In this document: one piece after another, positions 1 through 7,610 of the stretch
Numbering within the stretch: position 1 is the stretch's first letter
How the letters are laid out: every line of letters begins with the position of its first letter
Assembly: GCA_022573225.1 (NCBI GenBank)
Contig: JACZUI010000011.1
Span: 14,648-56,194 of the forward strand
Length of the DNA stretch: 41,547 nucleotides
Reading direction: 5' to 3'
Source of the DNA: Acidobacteriota bacterium
Lineage (GTDB): Bacteria > Actinomycetota > Acidimicrobiia > Spongiisociales > ZC4RG35
The notes under the pieces: generated by a model
Told to the model about the DNA's origin: nothing
The model's input: the letters and a program-made list of their open reading frames with translations, nothing else
Databases searched by the model: none
Program-made: the position numbers and the translations under genes

Positions 1-864
1 CACCATCACGACAATTGACATGACCACTGCCAGGGCCATCGCTTCCGGACGCACCGAAAGGTCGACATTGGTGTGGAGCCGATAGGCGAGGACCGGAAGG
101 GCGCTCGGAAAGCTCTCGCCCAGCAGCAGCGGCACCTCAAACGAGCCGAAGGCGAACGCGAACACGATCACCGACGCCGGCGCCACCGCGGGTGCCAGCA
201 GCGGCAAAGTGACGTGACGCAGCCGCTGCCACGATGATGCACCCAGCGATGCCGCCACACTCTCGTAGTTCTCGGCAACGGTTCCCAGCACCCCGAGTGC
301 GATGATCGCAATGAAAGGAACGTCCTTCCACAGAAACTCGGCGACGATGCCCAGCGCAAACGGGTCGTACACCAATGCCGGGAACTCCGAGGCGGCGTCG
401 ATTACCCCTGCCGCGTGCCCCAGCCGAGCGATCAGGCCGCTCTGGCCCAGAAGGTGAACCATCGCCAGGGCACCAATGACGTGTGGAATCGGAAGGTTGA
501 GCTGGAACAAGAACCCCAATCGTCCGCTCCCCCGCCAGATCTTCCGAATCCCCAATGCCATGGCGATACCCAACACCGTGGACAGTAGAGCGACCGTGAA
601 AGCGATCCGTGTTGACAGCAGAAGCGACTGCCAGAACTCACCGTTGCCCAACAGCGATCGGTAGGCGTCCAGGTTGAAGCTCCGCATCCCGACGAGCGGG
701 AAGTAACCCAGACTCTGAATCACCGCCAACATGAGCGCCGCCGCGAACAGCGGCACGATCACCACCAGGGCCGGCAGGAGCCTCAGCCATGAGCGGTCGC
801 GGATCGGAAGCGGCGCGCTGCGCCGTGGCTCAGTCCGCAAGCTGCGATTGCCGGATGAAGACAT
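1..864 (-). CDS. ABC transporter permease, YnjC-like (partial, runs off left edge)
   Basis: Inner-membrane permease of an ABC importer, presumably moving the ligand delivered by the binding protein encoded just upstream. The 288 visible codons hold a basic N-terminus, a first membrane helix (LVVIVPLFAAALMLAVI) and several more hydrophobic helices. A typical permease EAA loop with SLGASSWQRLRHVTLPLL is the site that contacts the ATPase. I chose ATG at 864, which overlaps the end of the binding-protein gene by 35 bases; TTG at 840 would give an 11-base overlap. The overlap indicates one operon with translational coupling. YnjC proteins are usually about 500 residues with duplicated membrane halves, so the second half and the ATPase gene probably lie beyond the left edge. 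The YnjC assignment rests mainly on the neighbouring YnjB-like protein; the permease call itself is secure. Confidence 0.85.
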   Translation of the reverse strand, partial: MSSSGNRSLRTEPRRSAPLPIRDRSWLRLLPALVVIVPLFAAALMLAVIQSLGYFPLVGMRSFNLDAYRSLLGNGEFWQSLLLSTRIAFTVALLSTVLGIAMALGIRKIWRGSGRLGFLFQLNLPIPHVIGALAMVHLLGQSGLIARLGHAAGVIDAASEFPALVYDPFALGIVAEFLWKDVPFIAIIALGVLGTVAENYESVAASLGASSWQRLRHVTLPLLAPAVAPASVIVFAFAFGSFEVPLLLGESFPSALPVLAYRLHTNVDLSVRPEAMALAVVMSIVVMV

Positions 865-2170
865 CCCAGTCGTGTTCCAATCTCAGCGTGTACGCCTGAT
901 CCACCTCGGGAAGTCGAACCTCTTCGAGTCGGTCGAACGACACGGCCGCATCGCCCAGTTTGTCCATCACCTGCTGTAAAGCAACGCGATCTTCGCCGTC
1001 GACGAGGTCCAGGGAGATGGCCAGACCGTCCCCCCATCCGTTGGCTGGGTCGAGCTTGGCGGCCTGCAATGCGGGGGCGAGCACCAGGTTGGCCAATACC
1101 ATCGCGGCTTCTGGGTCGCCGGCATTGGTCGGAATCGCCAGGTAGTGGAAATCGCCGATGGTCCCGGTGCCGAAGACGAACGGGCGGGCGGTGGCCGGCA
1201 GAACACCGGCGTCGATCTCCGCTTGGATCCCTCCGGGAAGCTGTGTGAATGTGAAGTCGACTTCGTCGTTGGCGAACAGGCGGTTCAGACTGGCGATGTC
1301 GGGCGGATATGTCCGACCTGAGCGCCATAGGTTGGGGTTGATGTCAGCGAGGAAGTCCCACAGTCCAGCGGAGCCCTCGGCGAACGCTGTTTCATCCAGC
1401 GGGCCAAGCCAGTTCTCCACCCCACCCGTCAGCTCGTAGAACGCCTGCTTGATGAACCTCGTTCCATGGAAGGCGGGCGGCGCCGGGTATGTGAACCGGC
1501 CCGGATGGGCCGCGATCCATTCCCCGAGCTCGATGTAGGAGCGAGGCAGACTGTCCTCGTCGGTACGGGCGCTGTCGTAGACGAACTGGAACTGTGCGCT
1601 GCCCAATGGGGACTCGGAGCCTTCGACGGCGAGTCCGAAGTCTCGGTTCACTGCAACTGAATCCCAATCCACAAACCGTGCGTTGGGTATTTGAAGAGCC
1701 CAACCCCCTACCAACGCGTTGGCTTGTCGAAGTGTGTAGAAATTCTCGCCGTTGATCCAAATCAGATCAACAGACCCGCCGTTGTTCCGACCGGCCTGCA
1801 GTTCGGCCAGGACCTTGTTGACGGCGTCCACGGTGTCGGCAACCGGCACCCGGTTCAGGGTGATCCCATACTCTTCCTCCAGGATCGGGCCATAGGTGCG
1901 ATCGACAAAACGGTTGATCTCGCTACTCCCGCCCCACATGTAGAGATCGAGGGTCTGGCCACGCGCGGTGTTGGCGATTGCTTCCCAGTCGCCAGGGTTG
2001 CTGGTGTTGGCGGGTGCGGATCCTCCCCCCGAGCAGGCACCAGCGACAGCCGCAAGCACCAATATCAAAAGACCCACCCTCTGACGCACCGTGAGCCGAC
2101 CGAGGAGTCGACCTCCCCGATGGACCGCCCCGTCTGTCCGCAAGGTTGCCGGGGCCGTATCGAAGGACAT
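830..2170 (-). CDS. ABC transporter substrate-binding lipoprotein, YnjB-like
   Basis: Extracellular solute-binding lipoprotein of an ABC importer. The N-terminus has a basic stretch, a hydrophobic helix and a lipobox-like AVAGAC, putting the lipidated cysteine near residue 46. The mature part carries hallmarks of the YnjB group: W..I...A.GQTLDLYMWGG, IN.F.D, YGITL.RV, and the block GGSVDLIWINGENFYTL. Family members bind a small organic ligand that is poorly defined experimentally; thiamine-like compounds have been suggested by gene context elsewhere. The length, about 446 residues, is normal. Start choice is uncertain: GTG at 2173 and ATG at 2170 are adjacent with no clear Shine-Dalgarno sequence, and an in-frame GTG near residue 28 would give a more conventional signal peptide. 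The permease gene follows with a 35-base overlap. Confidence 0.85.
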   Translation of the reverse strand: MSFDTAPATLRTDGAVHRGGRLLGRLTVRQRVGLLILVLAAVAGACSGGGSAPANTSNPGDWEAIANTARGQTLDLYMWGGSSEINRFVDRTYGPILEEEYGITLNRVPVADTVDAVNKVLAELQAGRNNGGSVDLIWINGENFYTLRQANALVGGWALQIPNARFVDWDSVAVNRDFGLAVEGSESPLGSAQFQFVYDSARTDEDSLPRSYIELGEWIAAHPGRFTYPAPPAFHGTRFIKQAFYELTGGVENWLGPLDETAFAEGSAGLWDFLADINPNLWRSGRTYPPDIASLNRLFANDEVDFTFTQLPGGIQAEIDAGVLPATARPFVFGTGTIGDFHYLAIPTNAGDPEAAMVLANLVLAPALQAAKLDPANGWGDGLAISLDLVDGEDRVALQQVMDKLGDAAVSFDRLEEVRLPEVDQAYTLRLEHDWDVFIRQSQLAD

Positions 2171-2173
2171 CAC

Positions 2174-2466
2174 GGACTATGCCATTCGCCGGTCGCCATT
2201 TCGGACCAACGCTAACGGGAGCGACCCGCTACAGGGCGAAGCCGCGGAGCACAACAGCGGTGAAGAGCTGGTGAACTCTTCGGCTCTTGGACATCGATTG
2301 CGCTCCGGCCAAGCAGTGCACGTTCACGCTTTGAGAGCGCCATAAGTGCGGTTGAAATTACCGCCACGAGCGGCACATATTGATTCTCTTATGTTGTCAA
2401 GTGGCCGGCGGTTTGTGGACAGGACTGTGGTGGGGCGCACCGGTTGGTGGGCAGAATCCTATTAGG
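2174..2466. other. Intergenic region upstream of the YnjB-like gene
   Basis: No gene is supported here. A weak minus-strand promoter candidate is TTGACA at 2400-2395 with TATGTG at 2379-2374 (15-base spacer), which could serve the YnjB-like operon. The spacer is short, so this is tentative. I saw no convincing terminator, repeat or RNA gene. Confidence 0.4.
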
Positions 2467-2782
2467 TCACACTGTCCGCCGAGGATTGGTGGGTGAGGTC
2501 GACAGGTCATTATCTCTAGGAAACCGGTTCGAGCCGCAGCGTGGTGTGAAGGACCTCCGGAAGGCAACTCGGGTGTCCCCGACGATCAGGGCTACCTCAG
2601 GATCGGTGACCGCTCTTTGATACCAGCGACCCGAAATCGCCGCGAACGGAGCGCACATACAACCTCTCGTTTTCCGTAGCCACCCAGATCACGGTTCGGT
2701 GCACACGGTCGCCCGACTGGGTCTCAATTTTGACTTCATTTACCGCAGCCAGCAGATCGAGGTCTTCGGTGGAGGCTGGCAT
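2467..2782 (-). pseudogene. DUF2255-family protein, frameshifted
   Basis: Two overlapping reading frames together spell a small DUF2255-type protein. The first frame, from ATG at 2782, gives VKIETQSGDRVHRTVIWV and RLYVRSVRGD. The family's next block, GRWYQRAVTDPEVAL, continues in another frame from about base 2631. Removing one G from the GGG at about 2629-2633 (plus-strand CCC) would join them, so a single-base insertion or a homopolymer sequencing error is the simplest cause. The C-terminal end (after VGDTRVAFRR) does not resemble the usual ending of the family, which favours genuine decay. The family has no well-defined biochemical role, although its fold is usually linked to flavin-binding split-barrel proteins. 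An upstream in-frame ATG at 2857 would overlap the methyltransferase gene. Confidence 0.65.
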
Positions 2783-2837
2783 TGCAAGCACACGACATGC
2801 CTCACATAACGGACTTATGGGCGACCGAAGCCAGATC

Positions 2838-3584
2838 TCATTCCACACGCTCCGCATAGCCGATCATGGCCAGTTTCATGCTCTTCGTGACCGTGAGATC
2901 GATCCGTCTGCCGGCCTCGGCATATCCAATACGACCAGTCTTGAGTAGTGCCAATGCAGCGAGCATTCTCGGCCAGCCAGTGGGACTGAGCCCGACGCCG
3001 GTGATGCGACATATCCGGAAACCGTGTATGTCGAGGACTTTCACAAGCTCCTCGCGGGTGAGAAAGTGATCCCAGACGTGGAGGTCCGGAGGCAGCACCC
3101 TTGTGAGTCGCCATCGCTGCGCCGCTTCGATGAGGGCGAGACGGCTCCACGCTGTCCGGGTTGGGGTCGAGAACAGGAATAGCCCACCGGGGACCGTGAT
3201 CCGGGCCGCCTCCGCGATTGCAAGGTCTTTTTCGGTGATGTGCTCGAGCACCTCTGAGCAGATCACCGCGTCGTATGTGGCATCACCGAATGGAAGTCGA
3301 GTGGCGTCCGCTACAGCGACTCTCGGCACACCGGCGGCCCGTGCCTGGAACACTGCGTTAGACGAAAGATCGACCGCCGTCATGTGTGCAGTGTCACCCA
3401 ACCCCACGGAGACGAAACCGGCCCCGCTCCCGAGATCGAGAACACGCATGAACTCCCGCGAGTGGTTCCGAAGCACTGCCTGGAAAAACGGGACCCGAAC
3501 CGGGTCCAGCAACGTGTGCAATCCATACCAGAAACTCTTTTCGTGCCACCAGGGACTTTCCAGTGTGGTCTCTGTTGGCTTCAC
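2838..3584 (-). CDS. Class I SAM-dependent methyltransferase, UbiG-like
   Basis: Predicted cytosolic methyltransferase using S-adenosylmethionine. Motif I, the glycine-rich cofactor loop, is RVLDLGSGAGFVSVGL. It is followed by the acidic ribose-binding TAVDLS, then ADATRLPFGDATYDAVICSEVLEHI (motifs II and III) and GGLFLFSTPTRT. The layout and the leading WWHEKSFWYGLHTLLDP block are like UbiG or other small-molecule O- or C-methyltransferases; the substrate cannot be told. I chose GTG at 3584 because a GGAGG lies 11 bases upstream and the conserved part begins right after it. The frame stays open to an ATG at 3797, but that extension has a composition unlike a folded domain. About 248 residues is normal for the family. 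Confidence 0.8.
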   Translation of the reverse strand: MKPTETTLESPWWHEKSFWYGLHTLLDPVRVPFFQAVLRNHSREFMRVLDLGSGAGFVSVGLGDTAHMTAVDLSSNAVFQARAAGVPRVAVADATRLPFGDATYDAVICSEVLEHITEKDLAIAEAARITVPGGLFLFSTPTRTAWSRLALIEAAQRWRLTRVLPPDLHVWDHFLTREELVKVLDIHGFRICRITGVGLSPTGWPRMLAALALLKTGRIGYAEAGRRIDLTVTKSMKLAMIGYAERVE

Positions 3585-4041
3585 CAGCGTCCAGGCCTCC
3601 AGCCATTCTGAACTTCGCGACGACGTTATCGAAAGATGTTCACAACAAGTTTCGATTCTGTCCACGCAGCCCGGTCGGGGCGCAGCCGCGGTACTTGAGT
3701 TCCTACCTATCCAAACCAAGGCCCGAGATCCGCGCAGCATCATTTGTGCACTCTCTTGAGTAGGAAGTGGGAGTCCCGACTCAGCTCTCGGAATCAAGCG
3801 GGGTGCGCAGACCTTCAGCGACCCGGTCTAGTTGTCGCTCATAGAAGCTCAGGGCCGGGCGCTGGAAGAGCTAACGACACCCACGGGCTTGAGATTGCCC
3901 GACTGCTGCTTCAGGGCGCAGGGAGCCGTGGGAGAAGGCTCGAGTAGATACCCGTACAGGGTGGCGGGGCGTACCTACCGCGTGATCGGCGATCCGGCAC
4001 GGGGCTATCGAGCGGTGGGTGTGAGCGCGCCTGGTGCCCTG
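3585..4041. other. Intergenic region, no gene seen
   Basis: About 450 bases between the methyltransferase and the ArsR-rhodanese gene, both on the minus strand. The open frames crossing it lack recognisable motifs and look like shadows. I see no tRNA and no clear terminator. Promoter sequence for the methyltransferase gene is expected here but none stands out. Confidence 0.4.
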
Positions 4042-4749
4042 TCATGTCGGGGATCTGTGATGGGCGCTGCTCTTCTCGACGAGACCACCGCTTCGTTGCC
4101 ATTCGGGATAGCCGTCTTCGAGCCGTCGGGCCGCCCGTCCTCTGGCGAGGAGCGTGCGCACGGCCTGGTCGGCGTACACGCAGTAGGGGCCTCGGCAGTA
4201 GGCGACGATTTCCCGATCCGTAGGAAGCTGGGGGAGCAGCTCGTCGAGTTTGTCGGGTGGGATCGGGATGGCTCCGGGGATGTGCCCGGCGTCGTATTCG
4301 GTTCGGGGCCGCACATCGATGAGGGTCGCCTCGTCGCGTTGGAGCCGCTCTTGGAGTTCGCTGCGAGTGATGGTCGTGATCTCGCTGCGGTCTCCAAGGT
4401 AGGCGTGGGCGAGTCTGTCGACGTCGTCGAGATGTCGCGTTGTGACGTCGCGCAGTGCGGCCCATAGGTCGTATACGCGTTCGTCTGTGAGGCGGTAGTA
4501 GATGCGTGTGCGGTCTCGGCGAGTACTGACCAGTCCGACACGGGCGAGCCTGCGGAGGTGGTGTGAGGTGTTCGCGACGCTCTGGTCGATGGCATCGGCA
4601 ACGCGCTCGACGCTCCTCTCACCCTGGGCCAGCAGTTCGATGATCTCCGCCCTTCGGCCATTAGCCATCGCCCCGGCGACCGCGGCGAAACCGTCGAAGA
4701 GAGCGTTCTTGGCGGTACGTTGTCCGATCGTCGACTGTGTTGTCACCAT
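4042..4749 (-). CDS. ArsR-family repressor fused to a rhodanese domain
   Basis: Two-domain cytosolic regulator. Residues about 15-105 are an ArsR winged helix (recognition region SVERVADAIDQSVANTSHHL, then RTRIYYRLTDERVYDLW). Residues about 125-225 are a rhodanese domain with LIDVRPRTEYDAGHIPGAIPIP and the active-site loop CRGPYC, Cys185 being the expected sulfur-carrying residue. ArsR proteins act as dissociable repressors, and relatives such as BigR and SqrR sense persulfide. Here the rhodanese domain could itself be the sulfane-sulfur sensor, which is inference. The gene is divergent from a persulfide-dioxygenase-like gene, with two matching palindromes between. GGAGG lies only 1 base before the ATG and 4 before the second-codon GTG, so either may be the start. 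Confidence 0.92.
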   Translation of the reverse strand: MVTTQSTIGQRTAKNALFDGFAAVAGAMANGRRAEIIELLAQGERSVERVADAIDQSVANTSHHLRRLARVGLVSTRRDRTRIYYRLTDERVYDLWAALRDVTTRHLDDVDRLAHAYLGDRSEITTITRSELQERLQRDEATLIDVRPRTEYDAGHIPGAIPIPPDKLDELLPQLPTDREIVAYCRGPYCVYADQAVRTLLARGRAARRLEDGYPEWQRSGGLVEKSSAHHRSPT

Positions 4750-4782
4750 GCCTCCTGCATCTCTCGAATCGTAGCCTCATAT

Positions 4783-4798
4783 TCAAAGGAATGTTTGA
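4783..4798. promoter_or_regulatory. Operator O1 (TCAAA-N6-TTTGA)
   Basis: TCAAAGGAATGTTTGA is a palindrome with 5-base arms and a 6-base centre. It overlaps the TTGACA -35 box of the plus-strand promoter and lies 34 bases upstream of the ArsR-rhodanese start. It is a likely binding site for that ArsR protein, and so could both autoregulate the repressor and control the sulfur genes. Confidence 0.65.
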
Positions 4799-4824
4799 CA
4801 ATAGAATTCGGTTCTCGGTATGGT
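4795..4824 (+). promoter_or_regulatory. Sigma70-type promoter of the MBL-rhodanese operon
   Basis: A perfect TTGACA at 4795-4800 is followed by TATGGT at 4819-4824 with an 18-base spacer. The MBL-rhodanese start codon is 36 bases downstream, with GAGGGG as ribosome binding site. The promoter is bracketed by the two TCAAA-N6-TTTGA operators. Confidence 0.55.
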
Positions 4825-4826
4825 CA

Positions 4827-4842
4827 TCAAATCCACCTTTGA
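4827..4842. promoter_or_regulatory. Operator O2 (TCAAA-N6-TTTGA)
   Basis: TCAAATCCACCTTTGA has the same arms and spacing as O1, centred 44 bp downstream of it, close to four helical turns. It would cover the transcription start of the plus-strand operon, consistent with repression by an ArsR dimer at each site. Confidence 0.65.
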
Positions 4843-4859
4843 ATATGAGGGGATCTTTC

Positions 4860-6212
4860 ATGGACATCGTGCCGATCATCGATGTTGGACTGGGGAACAG
4901 CAGCTACATAGTCGACCTCGGCGACGGCAGTGCACTCGTTGTCGACCCGGAACGGGATCCGTCGCCTTACCTCGCGGCGGCCGAGCAACGTAACCTGCGG
5001 TTACGGTTCACCGTCGAGACCCACCTCCACGCCGACTTCGTCTCCGGTAGCCGCGAGCTCATAGCAGCAGGAGCGGCGCTGCTGGCCCCGGCGGGAAGCG
5101 ACCTGTCTTTCGACTATCGCCGACTCGACGACGGTGACGAGATCGACATCGGTGGGTTGACCCTACGGGCGATCGCGACCCCGGGGCACACCCCGGAACA
5201 CCTCGCATACCTGTTGTCGGATGATGCCTCACCACTCGCGTTGTTCTCGGGTGGGACGCTCATAACGGGCGGTGTCGCACGCACCGACCTGCTCTCACCG
5301 GACCTGACGGAGCCGCTCGCTCGGGCCGCGTTCCATTCGATCCGGGATCGGCTCCTGATACTCCCCGACGAGCTGCCGGTGTACCCGACCCATGGGGCGG
5401 GATCGTTCTGCTCCACTGCGTCCACCGGGGAGAGGACCACGACCATCGGGAGGGAGCGGCGCTCGAACCCGCTCCTCCAAGTCGACTCGGAGGACGACTT
5501 CGTGGCAACCCTGCTCGGCGGGCTGGGGTCCTACCCGCCTTATTTCAACCGGCTGCGGGACCTCAATCGCGCCGGACCAGCCGTCTACGGCGCAGACCCG
5601 CCGGTCCTTCGTCCCCTCTCACCGGACGAAGTCGCGACGCTCCAAACCGGCGGTGCTGTGGTCGTCGATGCCCGTCCGATCGACCGGTATGCGGCCGGCC
5701 ACATGCCGAACTCGGTGTCGATCGAATTGCGGGACCAGTTCGGCACATGGCTGGGATGGCTCGTTGACCCGAACCGCCCAATCGTCATCGTTGTCGACGA
5801 TGACCAGGACACAACGAGCCTGGTGTGGCAGACCCTCAATGTCGGCTTTGAACCGCCAAAAGGACGACTCGAAGGTGGGATCAGTGCCTGGCGCGCCGCC
5901 GGTCGGCCCGTGACACAGACCGACCTCGTCCCGCCAGCGGATGTCAGCGCCGACCGGACAATCGTCGACGTCCGACAGCTCTCCGAATGGCAGACAAACC
6001 ATGTCACGGGAGCGATCCACGTCGAACTCGGTGACATTGCTGCACAAGCGACCAGCCTGGAAGGTGACATACTGCTCCACTGCGGCCACGGTCAGCGGGC
6101 CATGACCGCAGCCAGCCTCCTCGAGCAGGCCGGTGGCGAGGCACTGGCGGTTATCACCGGCGGGCCAAGGGAAGTGACCGCCGCTCTTGCCGGAGGTCAC
6201 CCGCCGCGGTGA
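4860..6212 (+). CDS. Metallo-beta-lactamase / double rhodanese fusion (persulfide dioxygenase-like)
   Basis: A 450-residue protein: an MBL-fold domain (about 1-245) and two rhodanese domains (about 250-350 and 360-450), the layout of BLH/CstB-type enzymes that oxidise protein or glutathione persulfide to sulfite. Visible metal-site elements are H55-x-H57-x-D59, H110 (TPGHTPEH) and H178 (THGAGSFC). Two positions differ from ETHE1-type dioxygenases: the residue after D59 is Phe rather than His, and the SGGTL stretch (130-134) has Gly where ETHE1 has its iron-binding Asp. The first rhodanese lacks a catalytic cysteine (VVDDDQDTT); the second has Cys408 in HCGHGQRA. I chose ATG at 4860 because GAGGGG precedes it by 7 bases and the domain starts at once. 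The role, sulfide or persulfide detoxification, is inferred from architecture and the divergent ArsR-rhodanese gene. Confidence 0.88.
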   Translation: MDIVPIIDVGLGNSSYIVDLGDGSALVVDPERDPSPYLAAAEQRNLRLRFTVETHLHADFVSGSRELIAAGAALLAPAGSDLSFDYRRLDDGDEIDIGGLTLRAIATPGHTPEHLAYLLSDDASPLALFSGGTLITGGVARTDLLSPDLTEPLARAAFHSIRDRLLILPDELPVYPTHGAGSFCSTASTGERTTTIGRERRSNPLLQVDSEDDFVATLLGGLGSYPPYFNRLRDLNRAGPAVYGADPPVLRPLSPDEVATLQTGGAVVVDARPIDRYAAGHMPNSVSIELRDQFGTWLGWLVDPNRPIVIVVDDDQDTTSLVWQTLNVGFEPPKGRLEGGISAWRAAGRPVTQTDLVPPADVSADRTIVDVRQLSEWQTNHVTGAIHVELGDIAAQATSLEGDILLHCGHGQRAMTAASLLEQAGGEALAVITGGPREVTAALAGGHPPR

Positions 6213-7477
6213 CGGCACCAAACGGAGGCAGAATCCAGCTCGGCCTACGCGCCAACCTGGCCCAGTTCACGCTGTTGGTTGTGGTCAACGCCCTCGTGGG
6301 TGGGATGTTGGGCCAGGAACGCACCGTTCTTCCGCTGCTCGCGAAAGAAGAATTCGGTCTCACCGGAATCACCGTCGCGCTGACCTTCATCATGGCATTC
6401 GGATTGGTGAAGGCAGCCACCAATTTCGTGGCTGGAACCTTGGCGGATCGGCTCGGCCGCAAGCCGATCCTCGTCGCCGGATGGGTCATCGGGCTCCCGG
6501 TGCCGCTGCTGCTGATCTGGGCGCCGGTCTGGGGGTGGGTGGTGTTCGCCAACGTGTTGTTGGGGATCAACCAGGGTCTCACCTGGTCGACCACGGTGAT
6601 CATGAAGATCGACCTGGCCGGGCCCAAACAGCGCGGGTTGGCGATGGGCCTCAACGAAGCCGCCGGGTATATGGCCGTCTCCGTGACCGCACTGCTCACC
6701 GGATACATCGCAGCGCGGGCAGGGCTGCGACCCGAACCGTTCTATCTGGGCATCGCCTACGCGGCGCTCGGTCTCGGATTGTCGACCTTCGCGGTGCGCG
6801 AAACCCGGCACCACGCGATCTACGAGGCAGCCAATCACCAAGCCGCCGACGACGCCCTTGACGAGGGTCTCTCCACGCGGGACGTCTTCGTCCAGACCAG
6901 CTTTACCGAGCCGTCTCTCTCAGCGGCAAGCCAGGCGGGACTTGTCAACAATCTCAACGACGGCATGGCTTGGGGTCTGCTGCCGTTGTTCTTCGCCGCG
7001 GCCGGCGTCTCGGTGGGACGCATCGGTGTGCTGGCTGCCGTTTACCCGGCGGTGTGGGGTCTCGGGCAGCTCTTCACCGGCGCCTGGTCCGACCGTGTCG
7101 GGCGGAAACGCCTCATCGTGGCCGGGATGTGGATCCAAGCTGCGGCCATTGGATTCATCGCCGTCGGATCACAGTTCGAGACCTGGGTGGCGGCAATGGC
7201 CCTCCTCGGAGTCGGGACTGCTCTCGTCTACCCCACGCTTCTGGCCGCTGTCAGCGATGTCGCCCATCCCCGCTGGCGGGCCTCCGCCGTCGGCGTCTAC
7301 CGCATGTGGCGCGACGCCGGGTTCGCTGTCGGCGCTCTCCTCACCGGCATCATCGCCGACGCCATCAGTCCGCTTGCCGCCATCTGGACAGTCGCCCTCC
7401 TCACCGCCGCCTCGGGCACTCTCGTCGCCATCAGGATGCGAGAGACCCACCACCAAGACCTCGCCCGTTCTCAGTGA
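6209..7477 (+). CDS. MFS transporter
   Basis: A 422-residue integral membrane protein of the major facilitator superfamily. It shows about 12 hydrophobic helices and the family signature between helices 2 and 3 (GTLADRLGRKPIL), repeated in the second half (GAWSDRVGRKRLIV). The central loop (roughly residues 195-230) is hydrophilic. GTG at 6209 overlaps the TGA of the MBL-rhodanese gene, so the two are translationally coupled. Its cargo is unknown; the context suggests export of an oxidised sulfur product or another toxic compound, but drug or metabolite efflux is equally possible. It ends facing the peroxiredoxin gene with about 130 bases between, where I saw no clear terminator. Confidence 0.88.
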   Translation: MTAPNGGRIQLGLRANLAQFTLLVVVNALVGGMLGQERTVLPLLAKEEFGLTGITVALTFIMAFGLVKAATNFVAGTLADRLGRKPILVAGWVIGLPVPLLLIWAPVWGWVVFANVLLGINQGLTWSTTVIMKIDLAGPKQRGLAMGLNEAAGYMAVSVTALLTGYIAARAGLRPEPFYLGIAYAALGLGLSTFAVRETRHHAIYEAANHQAADDALDEGLSTRDVFVQTSFTEPSLSAASQAGLVNNLNDGMAWGLLPLFFAAAGVSVGRIGVLAAVYPAVWGLGQLFTGAWSDRVGRKRLIVAGMWIQAAAIGFIAVGSQFETWVAAMALLGVGTALVYPTLLAAVSDVAHPRWRASAVGVYRMWRDAGFAVGALLTGIIADAISPLAAIWTVALLTAASGTLVAIRMRETHHQDLARSQ

Positions 7478-7610
7478 CGCGGCTGCGAGGCAGGCGTTGA
7501 ACGACCTCGATGCCGCTCGGCCGCATCTGGTGGGCTACTCGCTCGGCTCCACGTCTTCTGGGCGTGACTCTGGGCGCGCCAGACGAGGCCCTCCACGTGC
7601 GCGCAAGCGC

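Larger units (their letters stand above)
4775..4850. repeat. Perfect 15-bp inverted repeat flanking the divergent promoter
   Basis: CCTCATATTCAAAGG at 4775-4789 is repeated exactly in inverted orientation (CCTTTGAATATGAGG) at 4836-4850, separated by 46 bases. Each arm contains one half of a smaller palindrome (TCAAA-N6-TTTGA), so the two operators face each other as mirror images around the promoter. Confidence 0.85.

Noticed and set aside
783..1328. A 181-codon arginine-rich minus-strand frame
   Set aside because: It lies wholly over the YnjB-like gene in another frame and its composition (Arg, Pro, Gly) is typical of a shadow.
3585..3797. N-terminal extension of the methyltransferase to ATG 3797
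   Set aside because: The extension has no domain character, and the GTG at 3584 has GGAGG upstream.
4737..4859. N-terminal extension of the MBL-rhodanese protein through the operator region
   Set aside because: The extension would run through both palindromes and the TTGACA box, and ATG 4860 has a good ribosome binding site.
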